From contig MKTT01000036.1 in the NCBI GenBank assembly GCA_001898385.1, forward strand, positions 180,907-244,906: DNA of 64,000 bases. Reading direction: 5' to 3'. Origin of the DNA: Planctomycetales bacterium 71-10 (lineage in GTDB: Bacteria > Planctomycetota > Planctomycetia > Isosphaerales > Isosphaeraceae). Of the stretch, positions 28,351 to 36,367 are shown piece by piece. The position numbers and the translations under genes are program-made. The notes below the pieces were generated by a model. That model saw only the letters and a list, made by a program, of their open reading frames with translations, did not search any database and was not told the origin of the DNA. Numbering within the stretch: position 1 is the first letter of the stretch; every line of letters begins with the position of its first letter.

Positions 28351-29120
28351 ATCGAGCGGTCCGGCACCCACGAGCGCCCCCCCCGCAAGGTGGCTTCGTC
28401 CGTGGGCAACACGCTTCCCAATGCGACGACCTTAAAGGCGAACTGGCAGTGACTTACGGCACAAAACCCGTGGGCCCGCTCGTCATTTTCGAAGTGGTTT
28501 CGGAGAGTCCTCGCTGAACGCCGCCGCGAATCGACGTAAGTCTTTCGAGGAATCGTTGGCCCGGCCGGACGTCCATCCAGATCAAGCGACGGCCTTTCGC
28601 GTCCACCCCTTCCGATGCCCCGCCGGGCCACTGTCCTGGAGCGCCCCTGGTGGATTTGAGTGAGGGCTCTCCCCGAAATGGCTTCACTCGCGGGGGCCAC
28701 GCCCCTGGACCATCTCCCTTACGCCTTTCCGCCAAAGCACTTACACCACGAAATCCGTGGCTTCGATCGTCGTTATCGAATGTGGATTCGTATCACCCGT
28801 CGTCGGCCGGACGAGTTGGTCGGCTGCCGACGCTTACAGCATTCAACCAAGCACTCTCCAGCCATCGACATGCCCCCCTCCCGTCGGCTCCGACCGGAGG
28901 CGGTTTCGATCCCGGCGAGTTTTCAAAGAACGATGGAAGCCCGGTCGCTTGGAATGATCTGCGGCGAGGGAGGCGGGATTTCAGGAATCCGGGAAAAAGA
29001 TCCGAGCGCGACTTCGCCGGCCACGTGCTCCGTCGAAATCATGGGAAAGAGGTGATGACGTGCATGCTTCTCCCCTCGTGGTGCTCCGTCGAAAACATGG
29101 GACGAGGGTGATGACAAGCA
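28351..29120. other. Gene-poor stretch of lower GC, no convincing gene
   Basis: This begins a 1.3-kb gap between the sulfatase and the TolC-like gene; its right part carries the repeats listed separately. The ORF-track entries here (for example 28650..29111 and 28660..29055) have no ribosome site, odd composition and mutually overlapping frames, and read like translated non-coding DNA. The base composition is lower in GC than the surroundings, so it could be decayed coding sequence. I could not match any frame to a known family, nor see tRNA or transposon ends. Confidence 0.5.
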
Positions 29121-29136
29121 GCCTTCTCCCCTTGAG
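29025..29136 (+). repeat. Tandem direct repeat of a ~56-bp unit
   Basis: GTGCTCCGTCGAAATCATGGG (29025) recurs 56 bp later as GTGCTCCGTCGAAAACATGGG (29081). Both are followed by a related GAGGTGATGAC / AGGGTGATGAC and then CTTCTCCCC. A further partial echo, TTTTCGACGGAGGACC, appears near 29300 in inverted sense. The second unit runs directly into the REP-like element at 29121. Confidence 0.75.
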
Positions 29137-29274
29137 GGAGAAGGTGGCCCGCAGGGCCGGATGAGGGGTGGCGCGACTGGGACCCGTGGGACGCAAAGGC
29201 GAATTTGATGAGGGAGCGACGGCGGTCGACCCCTCATCCGGCCTGCGGCCACCTTCTCCCTCAAGGGGACAAGG
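29121..29274. repeat. REP/BIME-like inverted pair
   Basis: The forward arm GCCTTCTCCCCTTGAGGGAGAAGGTGGCC... (29121-29168) and the reverse arm CCCCTCATCCGGCC... to CAAGG (29230-29274) are inverted copies about 60 bp apart. Each arm contains a hairpin (CTTCTCCC / GGGAGAAGG), a GGCCCGCAGGGCC-type mini-palindrome and a GGATGAGGGG tail. The same unit design recurs around 32.9-33.1 and 38.8-39.0 kb with C/G-richer hairpins. Confidence 0.85.
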
Positions 29275-29314
29275 ACGCTTGTCTACACGCTTTCTCAGGG
29301 TTTTCGACGGAGGA

Positions 29315-29460
29315 CCCTTGTGGGAGAAGGTACCCCGGAGGGGCGCATGAGGGGGGCGCGACCGGGGCCGCCGACTTCAAAGCCCTCGCCGGCCCGGTGA
29401 TGTGGAGGCGGTCGCCCCCTCATCCGGCCTTCGGCCACCTTCTGCCACGAGGTGAGAAGG
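29315..29460. repeat. Second, more degenerate REP/BIME-like pair
   Basis: A degraded forward arm (CCCTTGTGGGAGAAGGTACCCCGGAGGGGCGCATGAGGGGGG, 29315-29356) is followed by a reverse arm (CCCCCTCATCCGGCCTTCGGCCACCTTCTGCCACGAGGTGAGAAGG, 29415-29460). The order of subunits matches the pair at 29121-29274, which suggests an older duplication or independent insertion. Confidence 0.75.
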
Positions 29461-29520
29461 ATGCTTGGCATGACCTGGTGAGGATGTCGCGCGTTCGACG
29501 TGCCCTCCGCGCTCCGATGA

Positions 29521-29564
29521 CCCTCACCCGGCCCTGCGGGCCACCCTCTCCCGGCGGGAGAGGG
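29521..29564. repeat. Single REP-like unit of the GAGAGGG type
   Basis: CCCTCACCCGGCCCTGCGGGCCACCCTCTCCCGGCGGGAGAGGG shows the usual three parts: a CCCTCACCC end, the GGCCCTGCGGGCC mini-palindrome and the CTCTCCC/GGGAGAG hairpin. It is the same variant as the arms at 22946-23086, and differs from the CTTCTCCC variant beside it. Confidence 0.8.
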
Positions 29565-29596
29565 AACGGTTTGCGAGGAGGAAGCCCGCACTTCGA

Positions 29597-29638
29597 AACG
29601 CGAAGCGGCCGAGGCTGGGGCCTCGGCCGCTTCGCGTT
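29597..29638 (-). terminator. Strong 19-bp hairpin after the TolC-like gene
   Basis: AACGCGAAGCGGCCGAGGC (29597-29615) and GCCTCGGCCGCTTCGCGTT (29620-29638) are perfect complements around a 4-nt TGGG loop. It lies 24 bp beyond the stop of the TolC-like gene. Read on the minus strand, the stem ends in TTT before CGAAG, a short U-run compatible with intrinsic termination. It is one of the clearest structured sites in the window. Confidence 0.8.
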
Positions 29639-29662
29639 CGTCGGATGTCGACGGCCGGCCGG

Positions 29663-31996
29663 TCAGGGGAGCGGCGGCAGGTCGACGGCCTCGGGGAGTT
29701 CCGGGAGTTCCTCGGTCGCGGGGGCCGTCGGGGCCGGGGCCGCGGCCGGTGCGGGCGTCGGGGCCGGGGCTGCCGGGGCCGGGGCCGGTCCGCCGGCCGT
29801 CGCGAGCGCGGCGTCGGCCTTGGGGGCGTCGGCGGGGGCCTGGGAGAGGATCGGGGCCTCGCCGGCGGGCCGCATCGGCGGGATCGGGGTCGGCGGGGGT
29901 CCCATCGGGCCGACGGGGGCCGGCATCGCGGGGAGCGGGCCGTTGTCCTCGATGTTGGGCGGCTGCTTGGGCTCGACCGGGTCGGGCGCGGCCGGGCCGG
30001 TGATCCGCTCGCGGTACATCGGGCCGTCCTGGCCGATGGGGATCTGCTTGTGGGCGTCCTGGATGTCGCGGGCCTGGACGTAGGCCTTGCGGGGGTTCGG
30101 GCCCTCGGCGACGGCGATGTTGTTGTAGGCCAGCAGGGTCCCCTTGGCCTCTTCCAGGGCGACGATCGAGATGTTGTACGTCGTCTTGTACTGGGCCTCC
30201 AGGGCGACGGCCTGGGCGTACTGGCTGACGGCGTCGAGGAAGCGGTCGATGGTGATCCGGCCTTCCTCGTAGTAGGCCCGCTGGGCGGCGAGCCGCTCGG
30301 CGGCGGCGGCCCGGAGTCGGGAGGCCGTCTTGAACTGCTTGTAGTTGGCGTCCACTTCCAGGAAGAACCGGCTGAGCGAGTGGACCGTCTGGTGGATGAC
30401 CTGCTGGAGGAACGCCCGCTGCCGCAGCAGGACGTACTGGGCGTTGCGGGTCTGGGCCAGGGGGGCCCGCATGCCCAGCGGCATCTGGTAGGAGAAGCCG
30501 ACCTGCCACGTCCGGAAGTTGTTGTAGAGGCCGGGGTTCGCCGCGACGCCGGCGGCCCGCTGCTGGGCGGCCACCACCGGCTCGATGGCCTTGAGCGTCG
30601 CCCCGGTCATCACGGCCTCGGCGTCGTCCAGGTGCTCGCCGAACCCGTTGAACTGGTAGAGGACGTTCAGGCTGAGCTGCGGCAGGAGCTGGTTCCGGGC
30701 GACGAGGAGCTGAAGCTCGGCGATCCGGACCAGGAGCTGCTGCTGGACGATGTCGGGCTGGAAGGTGACCATCTGGGCCATGCTGGAATCCCAGTCGGGC
30801 TCCAGGCGGGCCTCGGTCGGCGGCGTGACCGGGATGATCCGGCGGTTGTCGGCCGGCGGCAGGCCCAGGATGTTGCGGAGCTGGCGCTCGGTCGTGATGA
30901 CGTCGGCGGTGCGGGTCACCAGGTCGAGGTTGAACTGCTCCATCCGCTGCTGGGCCTCGGCCACGTCGGCCACGGTCCCCTTGCCCACGACCAGCTCGGC
31001 CTGCTCGCGGTTGACGATCTCGCGGGCCAGCTCGACGGCCTTCTCGGCCGACCAAAGCTGCACATGCTGCTGGGCCAGGGCCCAGTACTGCTGCTCGATC
31101 GAGCGGGTCTGGGCCATGATCTCGGCCTTGAACCGCCAGACGGCGGCGTCGGCGTTGAGCCGGGCGACGACGATCGGGGCGCGGTTGGCCTCCAGGCCGA
31201 CCGGCGGGCCGGCCTGCTGGCCGGGCATCGGGGCCGAGCCCATCAGGGGCTGGCTCAGCGAGAGCTGGAGGTTCGTGGTGTACGCCGACGGATAGACCAG
31301 GAACGTGCTGTTCTGGTACAGCCAGTTGACGTTGTGCACGATGCCGAGCTGGGCGCCGGTCGCGGTCCGCTTCTGCAAGCCGACCTGGAACTGCGCCGAG
31401 TCCTGCACCGAGATGACCGGCGTCTTCAGGCCGCCGAGCTGGAACGTACCGCCCTGGACCGCGTTGTTGAACGGCTGGGTGTTCTTGCCCCAGGTCATGT
31501 TGGTGATGAACCCGGTGTCGAAGACGCTGAGCGCCTGGGCGATCTGCGTCTCCTGGATGGCCGGGTCGTAGACCGACTGGAGCGTGCCGCCGCCGAGGGC
31601 GCCGGCGATGCCCGCCCCGGCCCCGGTGTTCAGCGGGGCCGGCTCGAAGCCGCCGACCGGGATGCCCTGGGCGCCGAAGGCGATCACGCGGACGACCTCG
31701 GAGTTGTCGAGGCCGATCCGGATGGCCTCCTGCAAGGTCATCGGCCAGATCTCGTCGGCCTCGGGGTCGTTGGTGGTGCGCGGCTTGGCGATCTTGGGGA
31801 TCGGCATGGCCGTGCTGTTGGACAGGAAGTCGGCCTGCTTGACCTCCTTGTCCTCCAGGGCCATCTTCCCCAGGTTGTCGTGGGGGACGGACTTGGACTG
31901 GTCGATGTAGGGGAGTCTCTGGCAACCGGCGGAGCTCATCCAGGCCGCCAGCACGGCCATGTGAGTCCATCGGTTCCTGCGTAAGGTCAATCGCAT
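29663..31996 (-). CDS. TolC-like outer-membrane efflux lipoprotein with Pro-rich tail
   Basis: The 777-aa product starts at ATG 31996, preceded by AAGGACGGCTGGCC; this puts a lipoprotein signal at the N-terminus ('MAVLAAWMSSAGC', lipobox Cys ~25). The body has two outer-membrane-efflux repeats typical of TolC: 'MTLQEAIRIGLDNSEVVRV', long helical stretches 'AEKAVELAREIVNREQAELVVGKGTVADVAEAQ' and 'QPDIVQQQLLVRIAELQLLVARNQLLPQLSL', then 'YEEGRITIDRFLDAVSQYAQAVALEAQYKTTYN'. It is longer than classical TolC because of insertions and a C-terminal low-complexity P/A tail of about 100 residues. No inner-membrane pump is adjacent. It probably forms the outer channel of an efflux or secretion system. 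Confidence 0.92.
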   Translation of the reverse strand: MRLTLRRNRWTHMAVLAAWMSSAGCQRLPYIDQSKSVPHDNLGKMALEDKEVKQADFLSNSTAMPIPKIAKPRTTNDPEADEIWPMTLQEAIRIGLDNSEVVRVIAFGAQGIPVGGFEPAPLNTGAGAGIAGALGGGTLQSVYDPAIQETQIAQALSVFDTGFITNMTWGKNTQPFNNAVQGGTFQLGGLKTPVISVQDSAQFQVGLQKRTATGAQLGIVHNVNWLYQNSTFLVYPSAYTTNLQLSLSQPLMGSAPMPGQQAGPPVGLEANRAPIVVARLNADAAVWRFKAEIMAQTRSIEQQYWALAQQHVQLWSAEKAVELAREIVNREQAELVVGKGTVADVAEAQQRMEQFNLDLVTRTADVITTERQLRNILGLPPADNRRIIPVTPPTEARLEPDWDSSMAQMVTFQPDIVQQQLLVRIAELQLLVARNQLLPQLSLNVLYQFNGFGEHLDDAEAVMTGATLKAIEPVVAAQQRAAGVAANPGLYNNFRTWQVGFSYQMPLGMRAPLAQTRNAQYVLLRQRAFLQQVIHQTVHSLSRFFLEVDANYKQFKTASRLRAAAAERLAAQRAYYEEGRITIDRFLDAVSQYAQAVALEAQYKTTYNISIVALEEAKGTLLAYNNIAVAEGPNPRKAYVQARDIQDAHKQIPIGQDGPMYRERITGPAAPDPVEPKQPPNIEDNGPLPAMPAPVGPMGPPPTPIPPMRPAGEAPILSQAPADAPKADAALATAGGPAPAPAAPAPTPAPAAAPAPTAPATEELPELPEAVDLPPLP

Positions 31997-32426
31997 GGCC
32001 AGCCGTCCTTGACTAAGATCGCCATGTGACGCGTAACCCGAGCGTGGGGCCACGCCGCGCCATCCCTGGCTTGGCTTCACGGGGCGTTCCGCCCACGACT
32101 CGACTGCCGCGGTCGCATTCGGGCCGACTCGGTCGCGACCCATACCCACCACCCACGAGGCCGGCCGCGGAAGACGTGCGGAGGCCGACCCACCGTGCCG
32201 ATTTGCCGATCGCCTGTCGACGGACTCGGTCGACCGCGGCCCGAGGCCCCGGAAGTGTGCGGGGAATCGGGCTGTCGAAGAGTATCGGACGCCCGGGCCC
32301 CGCGACTTGAAGCGATGGCGGGGAATTTACCGATCGTCCGGATTCTGCTCCAGGGGAAAAACGATGGCGTGGGACGGATCCTCCGGGATCCCGCCTCCCG
32401 CGACGTCTCAACAGGGACGGGAAAGC
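31997..32426. other. Leader region of the TolC-like gene
   Basis: This 430-bp stretch carries no convincing gene. The overlapping track ORFs on both strands share no ribosome site and read as low-quality Arg/Pro-rich text. Being upstream of the TolC-like start and downstream of the minus-strand DUF962-like gene, it probably contains the TolC promoter. A locally AT-richer patch, GGGGAATTTACCGATCGTCC near 32318, is the best candidate area, but I cannot define -10/-35 boxes. Confidence 0.4.
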
Positions 32427-32804
32427 TCAAGGCGTTCCCGAGCCGCCCGCCGATTCTCCCCCCGCGTCGGCCGTCGACGCCGCCGTCGGCTCGTGGAACG
32501 GCCCGTGGCCCGACGGGAACTCCACGTAGGGGACGCCGAACAGCCTCTTGAAGTAGATCACCTCGCCCGGGTCGGTCCCCTCCAGGTAATGCCCCGCGAA
32601 CTGGAGCGCGAACCCGGCCGCGAACATCCCCACGGCCGTCACGAAGACCGGGAACGACATCTGGAAGACGTAGACCGCCAGGAGCAGCGCCCCCAGGATC
32701 GTCGGCGGGATGCCGATCATGTGCAGCACGAAGCTGACGGCGCTGCGGTGCCGCTTCAGCCAGTGGACGACCAGGGGATGGGGATTCTCGGGCGGGGCGA
32801 TCAC
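32427..32804 (-). CDS. DUF962/Mpo1-like small membrane protein
   Basis: The product is 125 aa from GTG 32804, preceded by GAGAGATCCC. The ORF track extends it far upstream through a repeat element, which is not credible. The sequence 'NPHPLVVHWLKRHRSAVSFVLHMIGIPPTILGALLL' and 'FAAGFALQFAGHYLEGTDPGEVIYFKRLFGVPYVEF' matches the DUF962 layout: H-x-x-G-I-P in helix 1 and a Q-F-x-G-H-x-x-E motif later, the metal-binding residues of the yeast Mpo1 2-hydroxy-fatty-acid dioxygenase family. Two to three membrane helices are seen. The enzymatic role in this bacterium is inference. The last ~20 residues are Gly/Ala-rich. Confidence 0.82.
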   Translation of the reverse strand: MIAPPENPHPLVVHWLKRHRSAVSFVLHMIGIPPTILGALLLAVYVFQMSFPVFVTAVGMFAAGFALQFAGHYLEGTDPGEVIYFKRLFGVPYVEFPSGHGPFHEPTAASTADAGGESAGGSGTP

Positions 32805-32936
32805 GGGATCTCTCCATTCAAGGGATGCCGCCCTTGATGGTATCCTCGGCGACCGCCGACCGGAACATCCCCGCCGACCGAGGGTGCGCCTTTGGATTCC
32901 GGCGGCTCGTACAGGAAGTTGAGGAGACGTCGTAAC

Positions 32937-33120
32937 GGCCTTCCCCCCTGGCGGGGGAAGGTGGCCCGAAGGGCCGGATGAGGGGGACGACGAGCGAGAC
33001 GACCGTCGAGATCCCGAGCCGGTCGGACGGGCCTCCGGATCCCGACGGCACCCGTGCTTCGCGTCCCCCTCATCTGACCCCTGCGGGGTCTGTCTTCCCC
33101 CGCCGGGGGGGAAGACGTCC
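32937..33120. repeat. Composite ~180-bp repeat, left copy flanking the LPS gene block
   Basis: It starts CCTTCCCCCCTGGCGGGGGAAGGTGGCCCGAAGGGCCGG-ATGAGGGGG and ends CCCCCTCATCTGACCCCTGCGGGGTCTGTCTTCCCCCGCCGGGGGGGAAG. The two arms are different REP-like units (a GGCCCGAAGGGCC type and a GACCCCTGCGGGGTC type) in inverted orientation, joined by ~75 bp of spacer containing CACCCGTGCTTCGCGTCC. Its reverse complement aligns along its whole length with the element at 38824-39003. Confidence 0.88.
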
Positions 33121-33201
33121 ATGAGCCCGCGACCTTCCGCCCAAGCGGGGCGCACGCGGCCGACGCTCCGTGTCCGGATCAACCACCACAGGACCCCCCG
33201 C

Positions 33202-34272
33202 GTGCCGCTCATCGCCCCCGAAACGTACCTGAAGCTCGTCCGCGGCGAGACGCGCGGGCCCCTGGCGACGCTGGCGCGGGCCGGCCTGGCGCTGGCCTCG
33301 GCCGGCTACGGCGCGGGGGTCGCCCTGCGCAATCGGGGGTTCGACCGCGGGAAGGACGTCCATCGCGCGGCGGTCCCGGTCGTCTCGGTCGGGAACCTGA
33401 CGCTGGGGGGGACCGGCAAGACGCCGATGGTCGAGTGGCTGGCCCGCTGGTATCGCGGGCGCGACGTGCGCGTCGGCCTGCTCAGCCGGGGCTACGGCCG
33501 GTCCGACGCCGTGAACGACGAGGCGCTCGTCCTGGACGAGAACCTCCCCGACGTCCCCCACCTCCAGGACCGCGACCGCGTCCGCCTGGCCGAGATCGCC
33601 GTCGACGAGTTGGAGTCGCAGCTCCTCATCCTGGACGACGGCTTCCAGCACCGCCGGCTGGCCCGCGACCTGGACGTCGTCCTGCTGGACGCCCTCGACC
33701 CCTTCGGCCTGGGCCGCCTCTTCCCCCGCGGCCTGCTGCGCGAGCCGGTTTCCTCGCTGAAGCGGGCGGGGGCCGTGGTGATCTCGCGGGCCGACCTCGT
33801 CCCGGCCGACCGCCGCGCCGCGATCCGCGACGAGGCCCGCCGCCACGCCCCGGCCGCCCCGATCCTGGAGGCCCGCCACGCGCCTCGGGACCTCGTCGAC
33901 GGCGACGGCGAACCCTCCCCGCTCGACGGCCTCGCCGGCCGGTCCGTGGCCGCGTTCTGCGGGATCGGCAACCCCGAGGGCTTCCGGCGGACGCTCGAAG
34001 GGCTCGGCTGCCGCGTCGTCGACCTCCGCGTCTTCCCCGACCACCACCCCTATTCCGCCGAGGACGTGGCCGATCTGTCGCGCTGGGCCGAGGGGTCTGA
34101 AGCGGAACTCATCTTGACCACCCAGAAGGATCTGGTGAAACTCCGCGTCTCGAACCTCGGGGACGCGCCCCTCCGCGCGCTCCGGATCGGCCTCGAAATC
34201 CTGGGAGACGCCCGGCCGCTGGAAGACCTGCTGGCCCGGCTGCTCCCGGATCGGCCCGGCCCGGACGCCTGA
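33202..34272 (+). CDS. lpxK: Tetraacyldisaccharide 4'-kinase LpxK
   Basis: The product is 356 aa from GTG 33202 (VPLIAPETYLKLVRG), with an upstream AGGA; the track start at 33121 begins at the edge of the repeat element and adds a basic non-homologous leader. LpxK phosphorylates the lipid A disaccharide precursor at the inner membrane. Features are a hydrophobic N-terminal helix, Walker A 'VVSVGNLTLGGTGKTPMVEWLA', 'LLSRGYGRSDAVNDEALVL', Walker B-like 'LILDDGFQHRRLARDLDVVLLD', and the C-terminal 'EAELILTTQKDLVKL'. It opens a five-gene envelope block. Its presence indicates real lipid A synthesis in this planctomycete. Confidence 0.94.
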   Translation: MPLIAPETYLKLVRGETRGPLATLARAGLALASAGYGAGVALRNRGFDRGKDVHRAAVPVVSVGNLTLGGTGKTPMVEWLARWYRGRDVRVGLLSRGYGRSDAVNDEALVLDENLPDVPHLQDRDRVRLAEIAVDELESQLLILDDGFQHRRLARDLDVVLLDALDPFGLGRLFPRGLLREPVSSLKRAGAVVISRADLVPADRRAAIRDEARRHAPAAPILEARHAPRDLVDGDGEPSPLDGLAGRSVAAFCGIGNPEGFRRTLEGLGCRVVDLRVFPDHHPYSAEDVADLSRWAEGSEAELILTTQKDLVKLRVSNLGDAPLRALRIGLEILGDARPLEDLLARLLPDRPGPDA

Positions 34273-34343
34273 CGGGATCGCCCCCGGACATCGACCGCCG
34301 ACACGGACGCCGGCCGGAACGCCAGGGAAGGGCAACGCCCCTC

Positions 34344-35426
34344 ATGAACATCGTCGTCTTCTGCCCCAGCCTCATCGGCGACACCGTCATGGCGACGCCG
34401 ACCTTCCGCGCCCTGCGGAAGCGATACCCCTCGGGCAGGCTGACGGCCGTGATCAAGCCGAACGTCGCCCCGGTCCTCGACGGGCTGAGGTGGTTCGACG
34501 AGGTCGTCCCCTTCCACCCCAAGGCGAAGGATCGCGGGCATCGCACGCGGCCGCTGATCCGCCGGCTCCGCGCCGACCGCCCCGACGCCGCCGTGCTGCT
34601 GCCGAATTCGATCCGCACGGCCTGGATCTCCCGGCTCGCCGGGATCCCGCGGCGCGTGGGGTACGACCGCTACGCCCGGGGCTGGCTGCTCACCGACCGC
34701 CTCCAGCCGCCCCGCGACGCCGGGGGGAAGCTCCTCCCCTGCCCCATCGTCGAATACTATCTCGCCCTGGCCCACGCGCTCGACTGCCCCGGCGACGGCG
34801 TGCGGCTGGAGCTGGCGACGACCCCCGCCGACGAGGCCGCGGCCGACGAGGCCCTGGCGGCGCTCGGGGTGGACGCCTCGGCGGGGCTGGTCTGCCTCAA
34901 CACGGGAGGCGCGTTCGGCCCGGCCAAGGCGTGGCCCGTCGAATCGTTCGGCATCCTGGCCCGCCGGCTGGCCGAGGAGTGCGGCGCGGCGGTCGTCGCC
35001 CTCTGCGGGCCGTCCGAGCGCGAGGAGTCGCGGCGGATCGCCGAGCTGGCCGCCCATCCGGGCGTCGTCAGCCTGGCCGACCGGAAATTGAGCCTGGGGC
35101 TTTCGAAGGCGATGGTCCGCCGGGCCGACCTGCTGGTGACGACCGACTCCGGCCCGCGGCACTTCGCGGCGGCGTTCGGGACGCCGGTGGTCTCGCTGTT
35201 CGGACCGACCCGGATCGAGTGGACGAGGACCAACCAGCCCAACGCCCTGCACATCTACCACCCCGTCCCCTGCGGCCCGTGCCAACGGCCGACGTGCCCC
35301 CTGGGACACCACCGCTGCATGAGAGACCTGGCCCCCGACCGCGTGTTCGACGCCTCGCGCCGGATGCTCTCGGGCCGCCGCACCACCCGATGGACGTCGA
35401 AGGAGACGGCATGGCGACCTGGCTGA
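34344..35426 (+). CDS. Lipopolysaccharide heptosyltransferase-type enzyme (GT9)
   Basis: The 360-aa protein has 'NIVVFCPSLIGDTVMATPTFRALRKRYP' at its N-terminus and 'LVTTDSGPRHFAAAFGTPVVSLFGPT' near the C-terminus, the two hallmark segments of GT-B ADP-heptose:LPS heptosyltransferases (WaaF/WaaC). 'VCLNTGGAFGPAKAWPVESF' fits the nucleotide-sugar binding loop. The C-terminal 'CGPCQRPTCPLGHHRC' is a cysteine-rich string often seen in this family. The gene follows lpxK by 71 bp and overlaps the next gene by 16 bp. The actual sugar transferred cannot be deduced. Confidence 0.92.
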   Translation: MNIVVFCPSLIGDTVMATPTFRALRKRYPSGRLTAVIKPNVAPVLDGLRWFDEVVPFHPKAKDRGHRTRPLIRRLRADRPDAAVLLPNSIRTAWISRLAGIPRRVGYDRYARGWLLTDRLQPPRDAGGKLLPCPIVEYYLALAHALDCPGDGVRLELATTPADEAAADEALAALGVDASAGLVCLNTGGAFGPAKAWPVESFGILARRLAEECGAAVVALCGPSEREESRRIAELAAHPGVVSLADRKLSLGLSKAMVRRADLLVTTDSGPRHFAAAFGTPVVSLFGPTRIEWTRTNQPNALHIYHPVPCGPCQRPTCPLGHHRCMRDLAPDRVFDASRRMLSGRRTTRWTSKETAWRPG

Positions 35427-36352
35427 TCACGGGCGCGAACGGCTGGCTGGGGGGTTGCGTCCTCGACGCCCTCGGGCGCTCGATCGGGGACGGCGACCGC
35501 ATCGTCGTCCTGGGGCGGAACCGCCCGCGGGCCCTGAGCGGGGCGCTGTTCGTCTCGGCCGACCTGCTCGACGCGGACGGATTGGGCCGCGCGGTGCGCG
35601 ACGTGTCGCCCGATTACGTCGTCCACGCCGCCGGCAAGACGCCCCCCACGCCGGACGACGCGATGTACGAGGCCAATTTCTGGGGGACCGACCGGCTGCT
35701 GAGCGCCCTGCGGTCGACGGGCAAGCCGGCGCGGGTGGTCGTGGCCGGCTCGGCGGCCGAGGTCGGGCCCGTCGCCGCCGCCGACCTGCCGATCTCCGAG
35801 GATCAACGCTGCCGGCCGACGACCGCCTACGGCCGCAGCAAGATGATGGCGACCGCCTCCGCCCTGGCCGGCCGCGGCCCGCTGGAGGTCACGGTGGGCC
35901 GCGTGTTCAACCTGATCGGCCCCGGGATGCCGGACTCGCTGGCCTTCGGCCGGTTCGCCGCGCAACTGGCCTCGCCGTCGGCCGACCCGGTGCCGATCCT
36001 CGCCGGCCGGCTGGACGCGCGCCGCGACTTCGTCGACGTCCGCGACGCCGCCCGCGCGCTGATCGCGCTGGCCGAGCGAGGGACGGCCGGCCGGGTCTAC
36101 AACGTGGCCTCGGGCGAGTCGCGCACGATCCGGGAGGGGCTCGACCGGCTCATCGCCCTGAGCGGCCGGGCGGCCCGCGTCGTCGCCGACCCGGGGGCGA
36201 TCCGGCCGGGCGAGGTCGACGACTCCCGCGCCAGCGTCGCCCGGATCGCGGCCGAGGCCGGCTGGCGGCCGACGATCGGGTTCGACCAATCGCTGCGGGA
36301 CCTGTGGGGGTCCGCCGCGGGCGGCCGGTTTCCGCTGCCGCTGACCGCCTGA
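35411..36352 (+). CDS. NAD-dependent epimerase/dehydratase (SDR), GDP-deoxyhexose-type
   Basis: The 313-aa product starts at ATG 35411 with AAGGAGACGGC immediately upstream, inside the 3' end of the heptosyltransferase gene. 'TWLITGANGWLGGCVLDAL' is the NAD(P)-binding site; 'VVVAGSAAEVGPVAAADLPISED' has the active-site Ser, and 'TAYGRSKMMATA' the catalytic YxxxK. 'RRDFVDVRDAARALIALAERGTAGRVYNVASG' is typical of the extended SDR sugar-nucleotide modifiers, closest in feel to RMD-type GDP-4-keto-6-deoxymannose reductases. It probably makes an activated sugar for this envelope locus. Confidence 0.9.
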   Translation: MATWLITGANGWLGGCVLDALGRSIGDGDRIVVLGRNRPRALSGALFVSADLLDADGLGRAVRDVSPDYVVHAAGKTPPTPDDAMYEANFWGTDRLLSALRSTGKPARVVVAGSAAEVGPVAAADLPISEDQRCRPTTAYGRSKMMATASALAGRGPLEVTVGRVFNLIGPGMPDSLAFGRFAAQLASPSADPVPILAGRLDARRDFVDVRDAARALIALAERGTAGRVYNVASGESRTIREGLDRLIALSGRAARVVADPGAIRPGEVDDSRASVARIAAEAGWRPTIGFDQSLRDLWGSAAGGRFPLPLTA

Positions 36353-36367
36353 CGCCGGGGAGGACGG

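Noticed and set aside
28650-29111. 153-aa ORF as a real gene in the sulfatase-TolC gap
   Set aside because: It has no ribosome site and overlaps several equally open frames. Its composition is unlike neighbouring genes, and its end lies in the tandem repeat.
29025-29564. Possible CRISPR array in the repeat-rich gap
   Set aside because: Repeats are inverted and of different variants, spacing is irregular, unit length does not match a repeat-spacer scheme, and there are no cas genes nearby.
28351-29662. tRNA or small RNA gene in the largest gap
   Set aside because: I looked for the GGTTCGAATC-type T-arm and a cloverleaf and found none. GGTTTCGATCCCGG near 28910 lacks matching stems.
32818-33051. 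ORFs reading 'PLIRPFGPPSPARGEG' and 'PHPALRATFPRQGG' (also near 29000-29200 and 38872-39138)
   Set aside because: These are translations of REP-like repeats. Such peptides recur wherever the element lies and have no ribosome sites.
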